64,000 bases of DNA from Verrucomicrobiales bacterium (GTDB taxonomy: Bacteria > Verrucomicrobiota > Verrucomicrobiia > Limisphaerales > CAIMTB01). Where the stretch lies: assembly GCA_016795425.1 (NCBI GenBank), contig JAEUHG010000083.1:1-64000 (forward strand). The letters run 5' to 3'. The notes beneath the pieces are model-generated. The model was not told the DNA's origin. It saw only the letters and a list, made by a program, of their open reading frames with translations, and made no database searches. Position 1 is the first letter of the stretch; each line of letters begins with the position of its first letter. Below, one piece after another: positions 44,936 through 55,297 of this stretch. Made by a program: the position numbers and the translations under genes.

Positions 44936-47900
44936 GTGAAACCGTTCCTTTACCGACTGGGACTCGCCGTCGTCCTGACGGCTCATTGGGCTTGGGTAGC
45001 GCCCTATGCGGCAGCGCAAGTCCTGCCTCTGGAAATCCGGCAGGATTCCATCCGTTACAATCTAAGTTCCACCAATGGCATGCCGATTAGCAGCACGCGA
45101 GGTGTCCCGCCGGGATCGGATGGTAGGGGGCCAACCCTGGCACGGCAGCAGGCCGCCAACCTGACGGAGGTGCCGGCGACCACGAATCAATTCCAGGGAT
45201 TCGTGAGTTTCGGCGCCGTGGTTCGACCGCGGGCCTCCAACCTCAATCCGTCGCAGAGCTTCGCGGCAAATGCGGAGCGGCTGGATCTGCCGAGGATCAA
45301 AGTCAACGGCCAAATCGTCATCACGATGATCCGTGGCCGTGTCGGGGCACCCGCCCTGGGCAGGTCCTTTTCGTTCCAGTTTGGTCAAGTGATTCCCCGT
45401 CCCGGCACGGACGAGTATGGGGTTCTGTTGAGCACTGTGAACACCAACGTGACTCCCCATCGCCCTGTGCAGTCCCCCGAGGACTATTGGTTGGCGGAAC
45501 CCTACAGTACCAACGCGCACGCCGATGCCCGCTATTATTGGAGTCCGCATGCTCAATCGGTCTTTGCGGCAAGCCCGGGCCGGGTGTTCCTCGCATGGCG
45601 TCGAAGCACCTCTTCAACGATCACCAATCCGCCGCCGGATGTCGGCACCGTCACCGTCTTGGGCGCTCCCTACGTGGTGATGACGAACCAATACGTGGTG
45701 TCCGGTAGCCCGGTCAAACCACCGCGCCTGATGTATTGGACCGAGCGAACCTTCGCCAACACCGGCAAGCCCGTGACGGTTCCGAGCGCGAGGGTCGGCG
45801 CGGTGAATGTGGTGTACAACGACAGTATCCCGGGTCGAGTCGCCCAGGAAATTGTAGTTCCCGGCCCGGCGCCCATCGTGACGACCAATGCTCTGCCGGA
45901 ATTGCGGACCCTGTGGTACGACGAGAGCGGCAGCCCTGCCGGCGGCCAGATCAGGGCCTACAACGCATCGGGGCGCGTGCTCGTCGAACTGCTCGGCGAC
46001 GTGCGCGGCCCCTCCATCCGCCAGCACTTGGGTTTGGAGATCGTAGACGTCATTCCACAACCCGCTCCCCATGATGTCACCGTCGAGCTGGGAGAGCGAC
46101 TGACCGCCTATTCCGGCGGCACTCCGGACGACGCCGGCCTCTTTCCGGAACCCCAGCCGCTCGCCGCCCGGACCTTCACGTTTCAGCACAACCCGACCGG
46201 TGGATCGAGACCCAATTACTACGCAATCCGCGAGACCATCAATCAGAACGATCTGCAGGTTCATTGGCTCGAGGAAGGTCTCGAGGGTTTGAAGTGGCCG
46301 CTTCGGTTTGTCCGCTACAGGCAAATCTGGCCCACAGACGTTGCCCGCTACTCGCACTATGTGCGCCCGCTGGTGGCGACCGAGACGGAAGCCAAGGCGA
46401 CGGCCGTGTCGTTGCCATCGCAAAACGCGCCATTCATCGACTATCAGGATCCCTTGGATCAGCCCCGTGGAAAACTCACGGAGAACTTCGCCTACTTCAG
46501 TTTCCTTGATGTCGCGCATCCAGCGCATCGGGCCTTGCTGCGGTTTACCTCGGGCGAGTTCGTCCGATTCGAGCGTATTTTCTCCTGGCTGGATCAGAGT
46601 TTGCGCGATGCCAACCTGACACTTCCGAGTTTCGTGAGCAGTTTCACGACCGCTCCTGGCGGCGCGTCAGCCTACGGCAATACCTATGTCGCGGATGGAA
46701 TTCTTCACCTGATCGACGCCCAGAATGGACAGAGTGGCGGGTATATCATCGACGACTTCGCAGGTGGCCAGGTAGTGGAGAATTTTCGCGCCACTTTCCG
46801 TGCCCGGTTGGGCGGTTCGACTTCGACGGCCCCGGCGGACGGGTTCAGCTTCAATTTCGGGACCCTGCCCGACGTTCCGATCAGCGAGGAAGGCACCGGC
46901 GACGGCTTGGTCGTCAGTTTTGATTTGTTTGACAATTCGGGACCGGATGCCGCGCCGGGGATTTCGATCAAACTCAACGGAACCCCGAAGGCGACCGTGG
47001 CCATGGAGGGGATCAATCCCAATCCCGATCCTCCGACGACGCTCCCCGTGCCTCACGATCCGAGAACGGGCCTTCCGGTGGCTCTTTCCACGGGTAGCGA
47101 TTTCGTTCCGGTGGAGGTGGTGCTCTTCAAAGGCGGCTTGATGGACGTTTGGTACAATGGCGTGAAGGTGCTGGAGAGCATTCAAACCGGCTATGTGCCG
47201 AGGCTGGGCCGTTTCGGATTGGGAGCCCGCGCGGGCGGAGCGAACTCCACCGAGTGGATCGACGACCTGGCGATCATCGTGAATGACACCCTCGGTTCGA
47301 ACAGCCCCGCGTTCGCCAATTCCGTCGCGACGAACCTGAATTCCTGGGTCGGCAACCTCACGTTCCATTGGCCCGACGTTTCGATCCGACCCCGAGTTGT
47401 GGACGTGACGGTCTTCGTCGGCGATCGCATCACGGCACCGGTCGGAGAGGCGGGGAGTCTGCCTAGCACCAACTACGTCGCTGGATTCATCCGTCAAACC
47501 GAAGGGAACCATTTTCATCCCGGCGCCTATGTCGACCCTTTCGTCGGAGGGTTCGAGTCCGCGAACCGTGGGGCGATCATCCCGGTGAATGCCGTGCCCG
47601 GGAGAAATCACCTGGAAGTCTGGTGGTTTCGGCAGAACCAGGTCGATGTGGCGCGAGGCTTTCAAAACAGCCTGTGGCCAACGGTAATTGGGAGATACAC
47701 TCTGCAATGGCCGACGACGCCGGCGGAGATCGTGCTGGCGAGCAACGACGGTTCGGGTCCGTTGACGAGCCTTCAGGCCAACGGGAGCATCTTCTACCAA
47801 AACGACTCCAAGCAGCCGGGGTTCAATCCGAATGAGGAACACGCGCTGGTGCAGGGAGGGCAGGCGTATGCCCTCCGCGACGATCTCAACATCACTGCGA

Positions 47901-50900
47901 CCGACGGGTACACCTCCCATCCATTCGTTCTCCTGTCCTACACCGAGGTGGATGGTCGTCCCGCAATCCGGCCTTTCAAGGTTCTTCGTGAAAAGCCGGA
48001 GGCCGGCATCACGTTCGACTATTCGAGGGAAGCGGGAACGATTCTACAACCTCCCATGCCGTTGCCGCTCCTGGAGAAACCGGTGGCCCCGAGCCTCGCC
48101 GGCCAGCCGCCCAAGAGCCTCAATACCGAGATCGATTCCTACAAGGTGCTTTCCTCCACGAGATCGGTCTCGGGGTTGTTCACGCGTTATGCGTTGGTCA
48201 CCGCCGGACGTCACTTCGTCAAGCGCCACAACCCGGTCGCTCTGCAAGACTCGGTGGCTCCTGCGGCGCCGTTTTGGTTCTTCCCCACGAACGTCGCGGC
48301 GACCCAAATGAACGGCTGGATCAGTGTCCTGCGGCCGCTCAGCCTGAAGGTATGGAGTGGAATCCAGACCACAAATGCCAATCGTTGGCGCTACTCCGCG
48401 GACCAGCCTGCCGGGTACTCAGCCAGCGCCACGCCGACCTTGCTCTTGGACGCAAACTCCCCATCGGCATGGCAGGTCACGATCGCCGCGGTGACCGCGT
48501 CTTACGTTGAAGTTGATTTCGGCTCGGCAACCCCAGCGAGCGCCAAAACGGCCACGACGATGGTGGTACCCGTGAATAGTCCCGCGGAGAATGCCTTTGC
48601 CGGCCATCGGTTGGCGCCGGAGCCTTTGCCGCACCGTATCACGGACTCGCAGCTCCGGGAGTTCTACGGAACGTTTACCCTCCAAGACCGCAAGGCGAAC
48701 ACGTGGTTCTATCGCGGGCCTCACACGCCATCAGAGCCGCCGTCGCTGGTGATGCAGTTCTATTACAAGACCCTTCCTGGCTTCTTCTTTCCGTCGGTCC
48801 CAGGAGATCAGCAGCCTCCCGTTTCCACCATTACTCCTTACCTGCGTGCCGTGAATGTGGACGGCACATTCGAGGGGGACCCGATCTACGGCAACGTGAC
48901 GGGCTCTGATCAGGAGGCCGATGGCAATGCCCTCGCGATCACCTACCGCCCTGTTTGGCCGGAGAACGTACCCATCCTCCAGATGGCCGAGACCTTGACC
49001 ACGCCTAAGCGCGGTTTGCCCGCCGCGCGTGGCCAGACCAGCCTGGAAATCCTCTACCAACAATCCCAGGTCGAAGGCGACGTCGGTCGCGAATCCGCGG
49101 TCTTGCATGATCCGACTCGGGAGAAGTCCTTCGCCCTCGGCGCACCCGCCAATGGCGACACCCTCGACGTCATCCCGCCCTCGGTGAGCACGCAATCGTT
49201 CCAGGGCAAAACCTGGTTCCCCACGCTTCCTCCGCACCTGGCAGAACGGTTGTTCTTTGATCCCAATCGAGGGGCCTTCGGTGAACTTGTCTTTCGAGGC
49301 GAATTCATCGACGCGCCCCTGGGAGACAAGTACGTCTTTCTCAATGTTTTGGGCCAGGGCGACATGGATCAATTGAAGGCGATCTGCGACGTGAACGATG
49401 AAAGCAAGGCTCTGTGGGACGCCGCCATTGAGGGGTTGTCGACCGTCCTCGAGACCTTCATCGAGAATCCCGCCAAGCCCGGAACCTATATTCCCTCCTC
49501 GCCGGAAATCGTGGGTGCGGCCGGGATTTCGCGCATCAAGAACGATGATGTCGCGGTCGATTCGTACGCCCTCACCGCCACCGGCCCCGGCACGGGTTTT
49601 CTCTCCCTGATCGCCGGCAACGGTCGGGCATTCACGCCCGAAGCCGATCCGATCAGCGTGAACATCGTCAAGGTCGTCAACACTCTCTACCGCGGCGAGG
49701 TCAATATCGTCGAATCCTCCAATCCGTTGAACGAAAAGCTGACGCTCCAGCAGGTGGTCGATCTGGCGGCGAAGATCGAAGATTACCGTTTCGATTGGAA
49801 GATCGCCTCGCCCGTCGATGGGCTGCCGCCTGCTGTCTATCAGAACACGCGCGTCGCCCTCCTGGCCGACGGCGTGTGGTCCCACCTCCGGTACCCATTG
49901 CCGACTGACCATGTCGCTTCGGTCGCCGCCAGCCCCGCGAACCGGATCGTCCAGGATACTCTTGGCAATGTCGCGCCCCTCAGCCGCGTGCACTTCGACA
50001 CCGTGGATTTTGTCGACGGCAAATTCCGTTTCCGGGTGCAGGCCACTCCCGCCCATGGACTGAGCACGGGCACGAAGCTGGCGCTGCGAAGAGCTGATGG
50101 CGCGACCGTGTTTGGCACGGTGCACGCCCTGACTTCGCCGACCAACGTCTTTGTCACCGTGGACCCGAATCAGAATGTCTCGATCAAGGCGAACGAAGTC
50201 GGCGACCTCAATGAGCGTGAAATCACCCAAGGTGTTCAGAGCATTGTCTTCCGTCAGTTTGTTGAGCCCCCGGGCAACTATTCCCAGTACTGGTTGAGCC
50301 TCGAGCTGGACGGTGCCCTGGGCGCGGTGGTTTATCTCGATGGACAGCTCGCGGTCCGAGTCAATACGGGCGAGAACGATTCCACGCCCACGCCGCCTCC
50401 CGGGGGGCTCCACCCGCTGAGCCGCGTCTATCGATTGAGCGCTGCCGATCTTGCCGGCGGGATGTTGAATCCCGATGGATCTCGGACCCACACCATCGCC
50501 GTTGAACTCATCTCCGGTGCGTTTCCCGGTCAGTTCCTGGCGTTCAATGCCCGCCTGGAAGCCTTCGCTTCCGTCGATGTCACCACGCAAGGGTGGTTGC
50601 CGTTGGATTCCGCGCGTTATGTGGACGGCGTCCGAGCGGTTCTTGGGGGCACCGCTGACGTCCGCAGCCTGGCCGATAACTATCTCATTATGCGGTACCA
50701 GCCGAAGAACAGCGATCACGCGTCCTTCGTATCCGATGGAAACGGCGGGAACGCCGTCTGGTCGCAATGGACGACGCCGCAGCTCGCGGAAGGTTGGATC
50801 AAGCGCGTGCTCAAAGGCGTGAATCCGTTCAATCAACGGATCACCGACCTGTTCAACAACTCGGTCAACACCGAGGTGAGCCTTGTGGCTCAGGCTGGGG

Positions 50901-53900
50901 CGCGATGGGAAGGCGATGTCCCGCTGAACCTGGAGGCGCTCAACAACGCCGGTTTGATCGAGATCTATGAGACCGTGCTGCAACGCGGCAAGTCCCTCAG
51001 CATCAGCAGCGGCATTAACTTCGGTCCGGCGAACGACGCGCTGCTCCTCGCCGCGGGATATCTGAATGACCTCTACATGGTGCTCGGCAACGAGGCCTGG
51101 GCGGATGGTTCAAATCCCACCATCGGCATTGGCACGAAGGACAGCACCTACGGATCAATTGCCACCTCGCTCTTTTCGTTCCGCGGGCAATTGCCGACGC
51201 TGCTGGACGAAGAGCTGGCGCTGCTTCGCGGCCGCGATGACTTCCTGTTACCCGGGGTTGAGCTTCGCCCCGTCTACAACCGGATGATCTGGAACTATAC
51301 CCGAGGCATCGACGCGGGGGAGGTCGTGTACGCGCTCAATTACAACATTCTCGACCAAAACACGGATGGGACCGTGGACGCGGAGGATGCACGCCGCCTT
51401 TATCCCCAAGGTCACGGCGATGCCTATGGCCATTATCTTACCGCCCTCAAAGGCTATTACTCCTTGATCCTCGATGCCAACTTTGACTGGGTGCCGCGAT
51501 CGGAAGCAGTGACCGTCCTGGGCAAGCCGGTGTCCGTCGATTACCAGGATGAGCGGAAATTTGCCGCGGCCGCGGGGGCGTTGGCCCGGACCGGCAAACA
51601 GATTTTCGACCTCACTTGGCGACGCGACTACAAGTCCGGCCAAGGGAACGGCTGGTCCCACTTCGAAGCCACCAAGGTCAACACCACGACACGTTCCTTT
51701 CCGACCACGCAATACTGGGGCATGGACCACTGGGCGTCCCGCGCAGGGCAGGGCGCCTTCCTCAATTGGGTGGTCGGCAATGCCATCCTGCCAGACCACG
51801 ACCCGGATCCATCTCACACCGGCAGCATCCAACAAATCGACCGCACCACGGTGCCCGAGCTCAAGGAGTTGGCGTTGACTATTCGGAGTCTTCAGATCGC
51901 CATGGACAACGCCGAAGCCGGTCATACTCCGTTGGGCCTGCCGGCCACCACGATTCCCTTCGATCTCAAAGTGACGGCCGGTGAGACGGCCACACACTTT
52001 GAACAGGTCTACAATCGGGCCAGGACCGCGCTCAACAATGCGATCGTCGCCTTCGATGATGCCAAAGACGTCACACGACTTCTGCGGTCGGAAGCTGATT
52101 CATTGGCGGACCTTCGAACCTCGGTGAACAAGCAGGAGCTCGCCTATACCAATGCCTTGATCGAGCTCTATGGCACGCCCTATCCGGACGATATCGGGCC
52201 TGGACGAACCTACCGAACAGGTTTCCACGGACCGGACATCGTCCACTATAGTTACATCGACAACGCCGAGCTGACTTTTGGGGCTTTGCTCACCCCTGAG
52301 ACTGACTACGATTGGATCATTGACACACAGACCTTTAGTCCCGGATGGGCCGACGACGATCTGATTTCAACCTTCAATTTCATCAAGAACGCGAGAATTG
52401 GCGAGGTGGACGGGACGAGTCCGACCGAGGATTACCTCGCCAGCACCAACCTTTACATCTCCTACACTTTGTCCTCTCACGGCTTCTTCGAAAAGCCACG
52501 CGAATGGACGAGCCTGCGATCTTCGCCCGGGAAGATTCAACAGGCGATCTCCGACATCGTGAAGGCGCGCAATGCCGCCTACGCGGCTTTCTATTGGGCC
52601 GATGCGGCCAAGTACGATCTGGACTGGGTGATCTCGTCCTTCGAGCAAATGAAGGACTCCCGCAGCGAGATTCGCGCCTTTCAACGAGGAATTGTCGTGG
52701 CGGATACCGTCACCGAAACGGCGAGATTGGCATACGACATCGTCGAGGAATACCTCGAGGTAGCCGACGAGATCAGTCAAGGGGTCGAGGAAGCCGTGGT
52801 CGAAGCCATACCCCACTCCCTCATCTTCGGTCTGGCGGCGGGTGGCGACTTGCTTTCCCTCTCTCGTGGCGCCGTTCGGCTGTCGGGGGTGGGAACCGAA
52901 TCCGCCATCAAGTCGCCCAGGGCGGCGTTCTTCAGCGTCGTGAAGGCCCTGGAGTTCGCCAACGCGACTGCCAAGCGATTCATTGAGTTCGATGGCATCG
53001 CACCCGAGCAGTTCAACCAGGAGCTGCGCGCGGCCACCAGCCAGATCCGGGACAAGGTGTACGGAATGAACAACCTGATGATGACCATCAACCAGCGCCT
53101 GCAGGAGCTGGACGATGCGAAGCGCCGGTATCGCTCATTGCTGGCCGAGGGCGAGCGCATTCAGCAGGAACGCCAGATCTTCCGGCAGCGGTCGGCAGCC
53201 GTGATCCAGGGCTTTCGGACGCGCGACGCCGCATTCCGCATCTTCCGCAGCGAGAAACTCGAGCGGTACAAGACCCTGTTCGATTTGGCCGCCCAATATG
53301 CCTTCATGGCCGCTCAGGCTTATGACTACGAAACCGGCTTGCTGCACACGAGCCAGGGTAAGGATTTCATCAACCGCATGGTCCGTTCCCGTGCACTCGG
53401 CGTGGTTCAGAATGGCGAGCCACAATTCGCCGGTAGCAATACCGGCGATCCCGGACTATCGAGCGCGCTGGCGGAGATGTTCGCGGACTGGTCAGTCCTG
53501 CGTGGTCGGCTCGGGTTCAACAATCCCGATGGCTATGGAACGACCGTATCGTTGCGTACGGAACACTTCCGCATTCTCCCGGGGACCAATGCCGTGGCGA
53601 ATTGGAAGGACGTTCTGAATCAGGCGCGGCGAGCCAATCTGCTGGAGGATCCGGATGTTCGCCGATATTGCCTGCAGATGGACGCCGGGAATCAGCTTCC
53701 CGTACCGGGATTGATCGTGGAGTTCAGCACCACCATCGCGGACGGCCTGAATTTGTTCGGGCGTCCCTTGGCGGCGGGCGACCACGTTTACAGCCCGAGT
53801 TCCTTCGCGACGAAGATCTTCGCGGCGGGGGTGGCGTTCGAGGGTTACATCGGCATGGACGATCCCGGCGCCAACGGCGGCGCCGTGGCGAATTCGGGAG

Positions 53901-54406
53901 GCTCGTCTCCTCCCGACCCCGACCTCGGTTTTCTCGATTCCGACGCCATGGCCGCGACGCCATACGTTTACCTGGTGCCCGTGGGTGTGGATTCGATTCG
54001 CAGTCCGGCGCTCGGGGACCGTAGCGAGGTGCGCACCTGGAGCGTTGACGACGTGGCCATTCCGTTGCCGTTCAACATTGGCGGCTCGGATTACTCCGCG
54101 GCACCGATTTACCAATCCAGCGATTCGCTCAGCGAGGAGCCGTTCGCGATTCGGAAGCACCAGGCGTTTCGTCCAGTTCCCACGGCCAATCTTTTCACCT
54201 CGAGTATTTACACTTCCATTGGCCTGGGACGTTCGCAGTTCACCAACAACCGTCTCATCGGCCGATCGGTCTGGAACAGCAAATGGAAACTCGTCATTCC
54301 CGGTAAGACCCTGCTGGAAAATCCGGACGAAGGATTGGACCGGTTCATTCGATCGGTGAACGACATCAAACTTCATTTCGTGACCTACTCGTACTCCGGC
54401 AATTGA
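44936..54406 (+). CDS. Giant secreted protein, 3156 residues
   Basis: The GTG at 44936 gives a signal peptide (RLGLAVVLTAHWAWVAPYAAAQ). I recognise no full-length family. A module containing DVTVxxGxRxxA and ending in WP...RY occurs twice (about 379-490 and 822-930). Between them (about 560-790) is an L-type lectin-like jelly roll (DGFSFNFGTLPD, GDGLVVSFDLFD, RLGRFGLGARAGG). An isolated EF-hand/dockerin-like loop lies near residue 2139 (DQNTDGTVDAEDARRLYP). From about 2470 the protein is helical with coiled coil (about 2690-2780), then YDYETGL and a C-terminal beta region closing with NDIKLHFVTYSYSGN. No sortase, PEP-CTERM or T9SS C-terminal signal is seen, so the export and anchoring route is unknown. 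It is one uninterrupted frame in a five-gene operon. Confidence 0.85.
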   Translation: MKPFLYRLGLAVVLTAHWAWVAPYAAAQVLPLEIRQDSIRYNLSSTNGMPISSTRGVPPGSDGRGPTLARQQAANLTEVPATTNQFQGFVSFGAVVRPRASNLNPSQSFAANAERLDLPRIKVNGQIVITMIRGRVGAPALGRSFSFQFGQVIPRPGTDEYGVLLSTVNTNVTPHRPVQSPEDYWLAEPYSTNAHADARYYWSPHAQSVFAASPGRVFLAWRRSTSSTITNPPPDVGTVTVLGAPYVVMTNQYVVSGSPVKPPRLMYWTERTFANTGKPVTVPSARVGAVNVVYNDSIPGRVAQEIVVPGPAPIVTTNALPELRTLWYDESGSPAGGQIRAYNASGRVLVELLGDVRGPSIRQHLGLEIVDVIPQPAPHDVTVELGERLTAYSGGTPDDAGLFPEPQPLAARTFTFQHNPTGGSRPNYYAIRETINQNDLQVHWLEEGLEGLKWPLRFVRYRQIWPTDVARYSHYVRPLVATETEAKATAVSLPSQNAPFIDYQDPLDQPRGKLTENFAYFSFLDVAHPAHRALLRFTSGEFVRFERIFSWLDQSLRDANLTLPSFVSSFTTAPGGASAYGNTYVADGILHLIDAQNGQSGGYIIDDFAGGQVVENFRATFRARLGGSTSTAPADGFSFNFGTLPDVPISEEGTGDGLVVSFDLFDNSGPDAAPGISIKLNGTPKATVAMEGINPNPDPPTTLPVPHDPRTGLPVALSTGSDFVPVEVVLFKGGLMDVWYNGVKVLESIQTGYVPRLGRFGLGARAGGANSTEWIDDLAIIVNDTLGSNSPAFANSVATNLNSWVGNLTFHWPDVSIRPRVVDVTVFVGDRITAPVGEAGSLPSTNYVAGFIRQTEGNHFHPGAYVDPFVGGFESANRGAIIPVNAVPGRNHLEVWWFRQNQVDVARGFQNSLWPTVIGRYTLQWPTTPAEIVLASNDGSGPLTSLQANGSIFYQNDSKQPGFNPNEEHALVQGGQAYALRDDLNITATDGYTSHPFVLLSYTEVDGRPAIRPFKVLREKPEAGITFDYSREAGTILQPPMPLPLLEKPVAPSLAGQPPKSLNTEIDSYKVLSSTRSVSGLFTRYALVTAGRHFVKRHNPVALQDSVAPAAPFWFFPTNVAATQMNGWISVLRPLSLKVWSGIQTTNANRWRYSADQPAGYSASATPTLLLDANSPSAWQVTIAAVTASYVEVDFGSATPASAKTATTMVVPVNSPAENAFAGHRLAPEPLPHRITDSQLREFYGTFTLQDRKANTWFYRGPHTPSEPPSLVMQFYYKTLPGFFFPSVPGDQQPPVSTITPYLRAVNVDGTFEGDPIYGNVTGSDQEADGNALAITYRPVWPENVPILQMAETLTTPKRGLPAARGQTSLEILYQQSQVEGDVGRESAVLHDPTREKSFALGAPANGDTLDVIPPSVSTQSFQGKTWFPTLPPHLAERLFFDPNRGAFGELVFRGEFIDAPLGDKYVFLNVLGQGDMDQLKAICDVNDESKALWDAAIEGLSTVLETFIENPAKPGTYIPSSPEIVGAAGISRIKNDDVAVDSYALTATGPGTGFLSLIAGNGRAFTPEADPISVNIVKVVNTLYRGEVNIVESSNPLNEKLTLQQVVDLAAKIEDYRFDWKIASPVDGLPPAVYQNTRVALLADGVWSHLRYPLPTDHVASVAASPANRIVQDTLGNVAPLSRVHFDTVDFVDGKFRFRVQATPAHGLSTGTKLALRRADGATVFGTVHALTSPTNVFVTVDPNQNVSIKANEVGDLNEREITQGVQSIVFRQFVEPPGNYSQYWLSLELDGALGAVVYLDGQLAVRVNTGENDSTPTPPPGGLHPLSRVYRLSAADLAGGMLNPDGSRTHTIAVELISGAFPGQFLAFNARLEAFASVDVTTQGWLPLDSARYVDGVRAVLGGTADVRSLADNYLIMRYQPKNSDHASFVSDGNGGNAVWSQWTTPQLAEGWIKRVLKGVNPFNQRITDLFNNSVNTEVSLVAQAGARWEGDVPLNLEALNNAGLIEIYETVLQRGKSLSISSGINFGPANDALLLAAGYLNDLYMVLGNEAWADGSNPTIGIGTKDSTYGSIATSLFSFRGQLPTLLDEELALLRGRDDFLLPGVELRPVYNRMIWNYTRGIDAGEVVYALNYNILDQNTDGTVDAEDARRLYPQGHGDAYGHYLTALKGYYSLILDANFDWVPRSEAVTVLGKPVSVDYQDERKFAAAAGALARTGKQIFDLTWRRDYKSGQGNGWSHFEATKVNTTTRSFPTTQYWGMDHWASRAGQGAFLNWVVGNAILPDHDPDPSHTGSIQQIDRTTVPELKELALTIRSLQIAMDNAEAGHTPLGLPATTIPFDLKVTAGETATHFEQVYNRARTALNNAIVAFDDAKDVTRLLRSEADSLADLRTSVNKQELAYTNALIELYGTPYPDDIGPGRTYRTGFHGPDIVHYSYIDNAELTFGALLTPETDYDWIIDTQTFSPGWADDDLISTFNFIKNARIGEVDGTSPTEDYLASTNLYISYTLSSHGFFEKPREWTSLRSSPGKIQQAISDIVKARNAAYAAFYWADAAKYDLDWVISSFEQMKDSRSEIRAFQRGIVVADTVTETARLAYDIVEEYLEVADEISQGVEEAVVEAIPHSLIFGLAAGGDLLSLSRGAVRLSGVGTESAIKSPRAAFFSVVKALEFANATAKRFIEFDGIAPEQFNQELRAATSQIRDKVYGMNNLMMTINQRLQELDDAKRRYRSLLAEGERIQQERQIFRQRSAAVIQGFRTRDAAFRIFRSEKLERYKTLFDLAAQYAFMAAQAYDYETGLLHTSQGKDFINRMVRSRALGVVQNGEPQFAGSNTGDPGLSSALAEMFADWSVLRGRLGFNNPDGYGTTVSLRTEHFRILPGTNAVANWKDVLNQARRANLLEDPDVRRYCLQMDAGNQLPVPGLIVEFSTTIADGLNLFGRPLAAGDHVYSPSSFATKIFAAGVAFEGYIGMDDPGANGGAVANSGGSSPPDPDLGFLDSDAMAATPYVYLVPVGVDSIRSPALGDRSEVRTWSVDDVAIPLPFNIGGSDYSAAPIYQSSDSLSEEPFAIRKHQAFRPVPTANLFTSSIYTSIGLGRSQFTNNRLIGRSVWNSKWKLVIPGKTLLENPDEGLDRFIRSVNDIKLHFVTYSYSGN

Positions 54407-54431
54407 CCGCTCACGCCAGGCCCTACTGATT

Positions 54432-55286
54432 ATGAATTCGAATGTCAGGTTAATCCGATGCCGCCTCTTGGTTCTGGGTGTCGCCGGCGCGGTTCTGGGG
54501 ATCTTCAGATCCCTCGCCTTTCCACCCGCGCCGCACCACACGCTTTTCGGCATGGTGCGCAATGAGTGGGGCGATCCGATCCAACTCTCGCGGTGTGAAG
54601 TCATCCTGGAGACTCCCGCCAGCGCGCGACTCCAAGGGAGTCTCACCATGGATGTGGAGCCGGGCGTCAACTACCGTCTGGAGGTACCCATGGATTCCGG
54701 GGCGACGGAGGATGCCTATAAACCCACGGCCTTGCGTCCCTATTATCAGTTCAAGCTGCGAGTCAAGATGGGCTCGAAAACCTACGTGCCGATTGAGATG
54801 ACCGGCGATTTTGCGCGCCTGGGAGAACCGGGAGGCGAGACGCGGCTGGATCTGACTTTGGGCGAAGACGCGGATGGCGATGGGTTACCCGACGCGTGGG
54901 AGCGGGCCCAACTCGAGGGCCGGGAAGGCGGCCTCGATTCGCTCCGGCCGAATGACGATCTCGACGGTGATGGCATCAGCAATCTCAACGAATACCTCGC
55001 GGGAACCTACACTGCGGATCCGTCCGATGGCTTCTCCCTGTCGCTGATCCAAGTGACTCCGGAATCCTCCATCATGGAACTCCTCGCCGTCCCGGGCCGC
55101 AACTATCGCATTCTCGCTTCGCCAGACTTGCTGACGTGGATTCCGGTGAAGTTCCGATTGGCCGTACCAGGTGAGGCCGCTTCGCTCATGGAGAATTTCC
55201 TCGCGAACGAGGTTCGCATGGTGAAGGTCGAGGTGCCCACTTCACCGGATCACGTTCAACGCTACTTCAAGGCCTTGGTCCACTGA
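54432..55286 (+). CDS. Exported protein with thrombospondin type 3-like Ca-binding repeats
   Basis: 284 residues. The N-terminus has a hydrophobic signal (LLVLGVAGAVLGIFRSLAF). A beta domain (FGMVRNEWGDPIQLSRCEVIL, like carboxypeptidase-regulatory sequences) precedes TSP3-type Asp-rich loops: EDADGDGLPDAWERAQ and NDDLDGDGISNLNEYLAGT (about 150-195), which bind Ca2+ in surface proteins and often link domains. The last 80 residues resemble the short beta domain that follows TSP3 loops in Verrucomicrobiota surface proteins (YRILASPDLLTW). It starts 25 bp after the giant gene and is probably part of the same assembly, perhaps as an adaptor. No anchor signal is seen. Confidence 0.8.
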   Translation: MNSNVRLIRCRLLVLGVAGAVLGIFRSLAFPPAPHHTLFGMVRNEWGDPIQLSRCEVILETPASARLQGSLTMDVEPGVNYRLEVPMDSGATEDAYKPTALRPYYQFKLRVKMGSKTYVPIEMTGDFARLGEPGGETRLDLTLGEDADGDGLPDAWERAQLEGREGGLDSLRPNDDLDGDGISNLNEYLAGTYTADPSDGFSLSLIQVTPESSIMELLAVPGRNYRILASPDLLTWIPVKFRLAVPGEAASLMENFLANEVRMVKVEVPTSPDHVQRYFKALVH

Positions 55287-55297
55287 GCCTTCCTTTC

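Noticed and set aside
48731..50983. 750-codon minus-strand open frame
   Set aside because: Antisense to the giant secreted protein, with a charged low-complexity translation and no motif.
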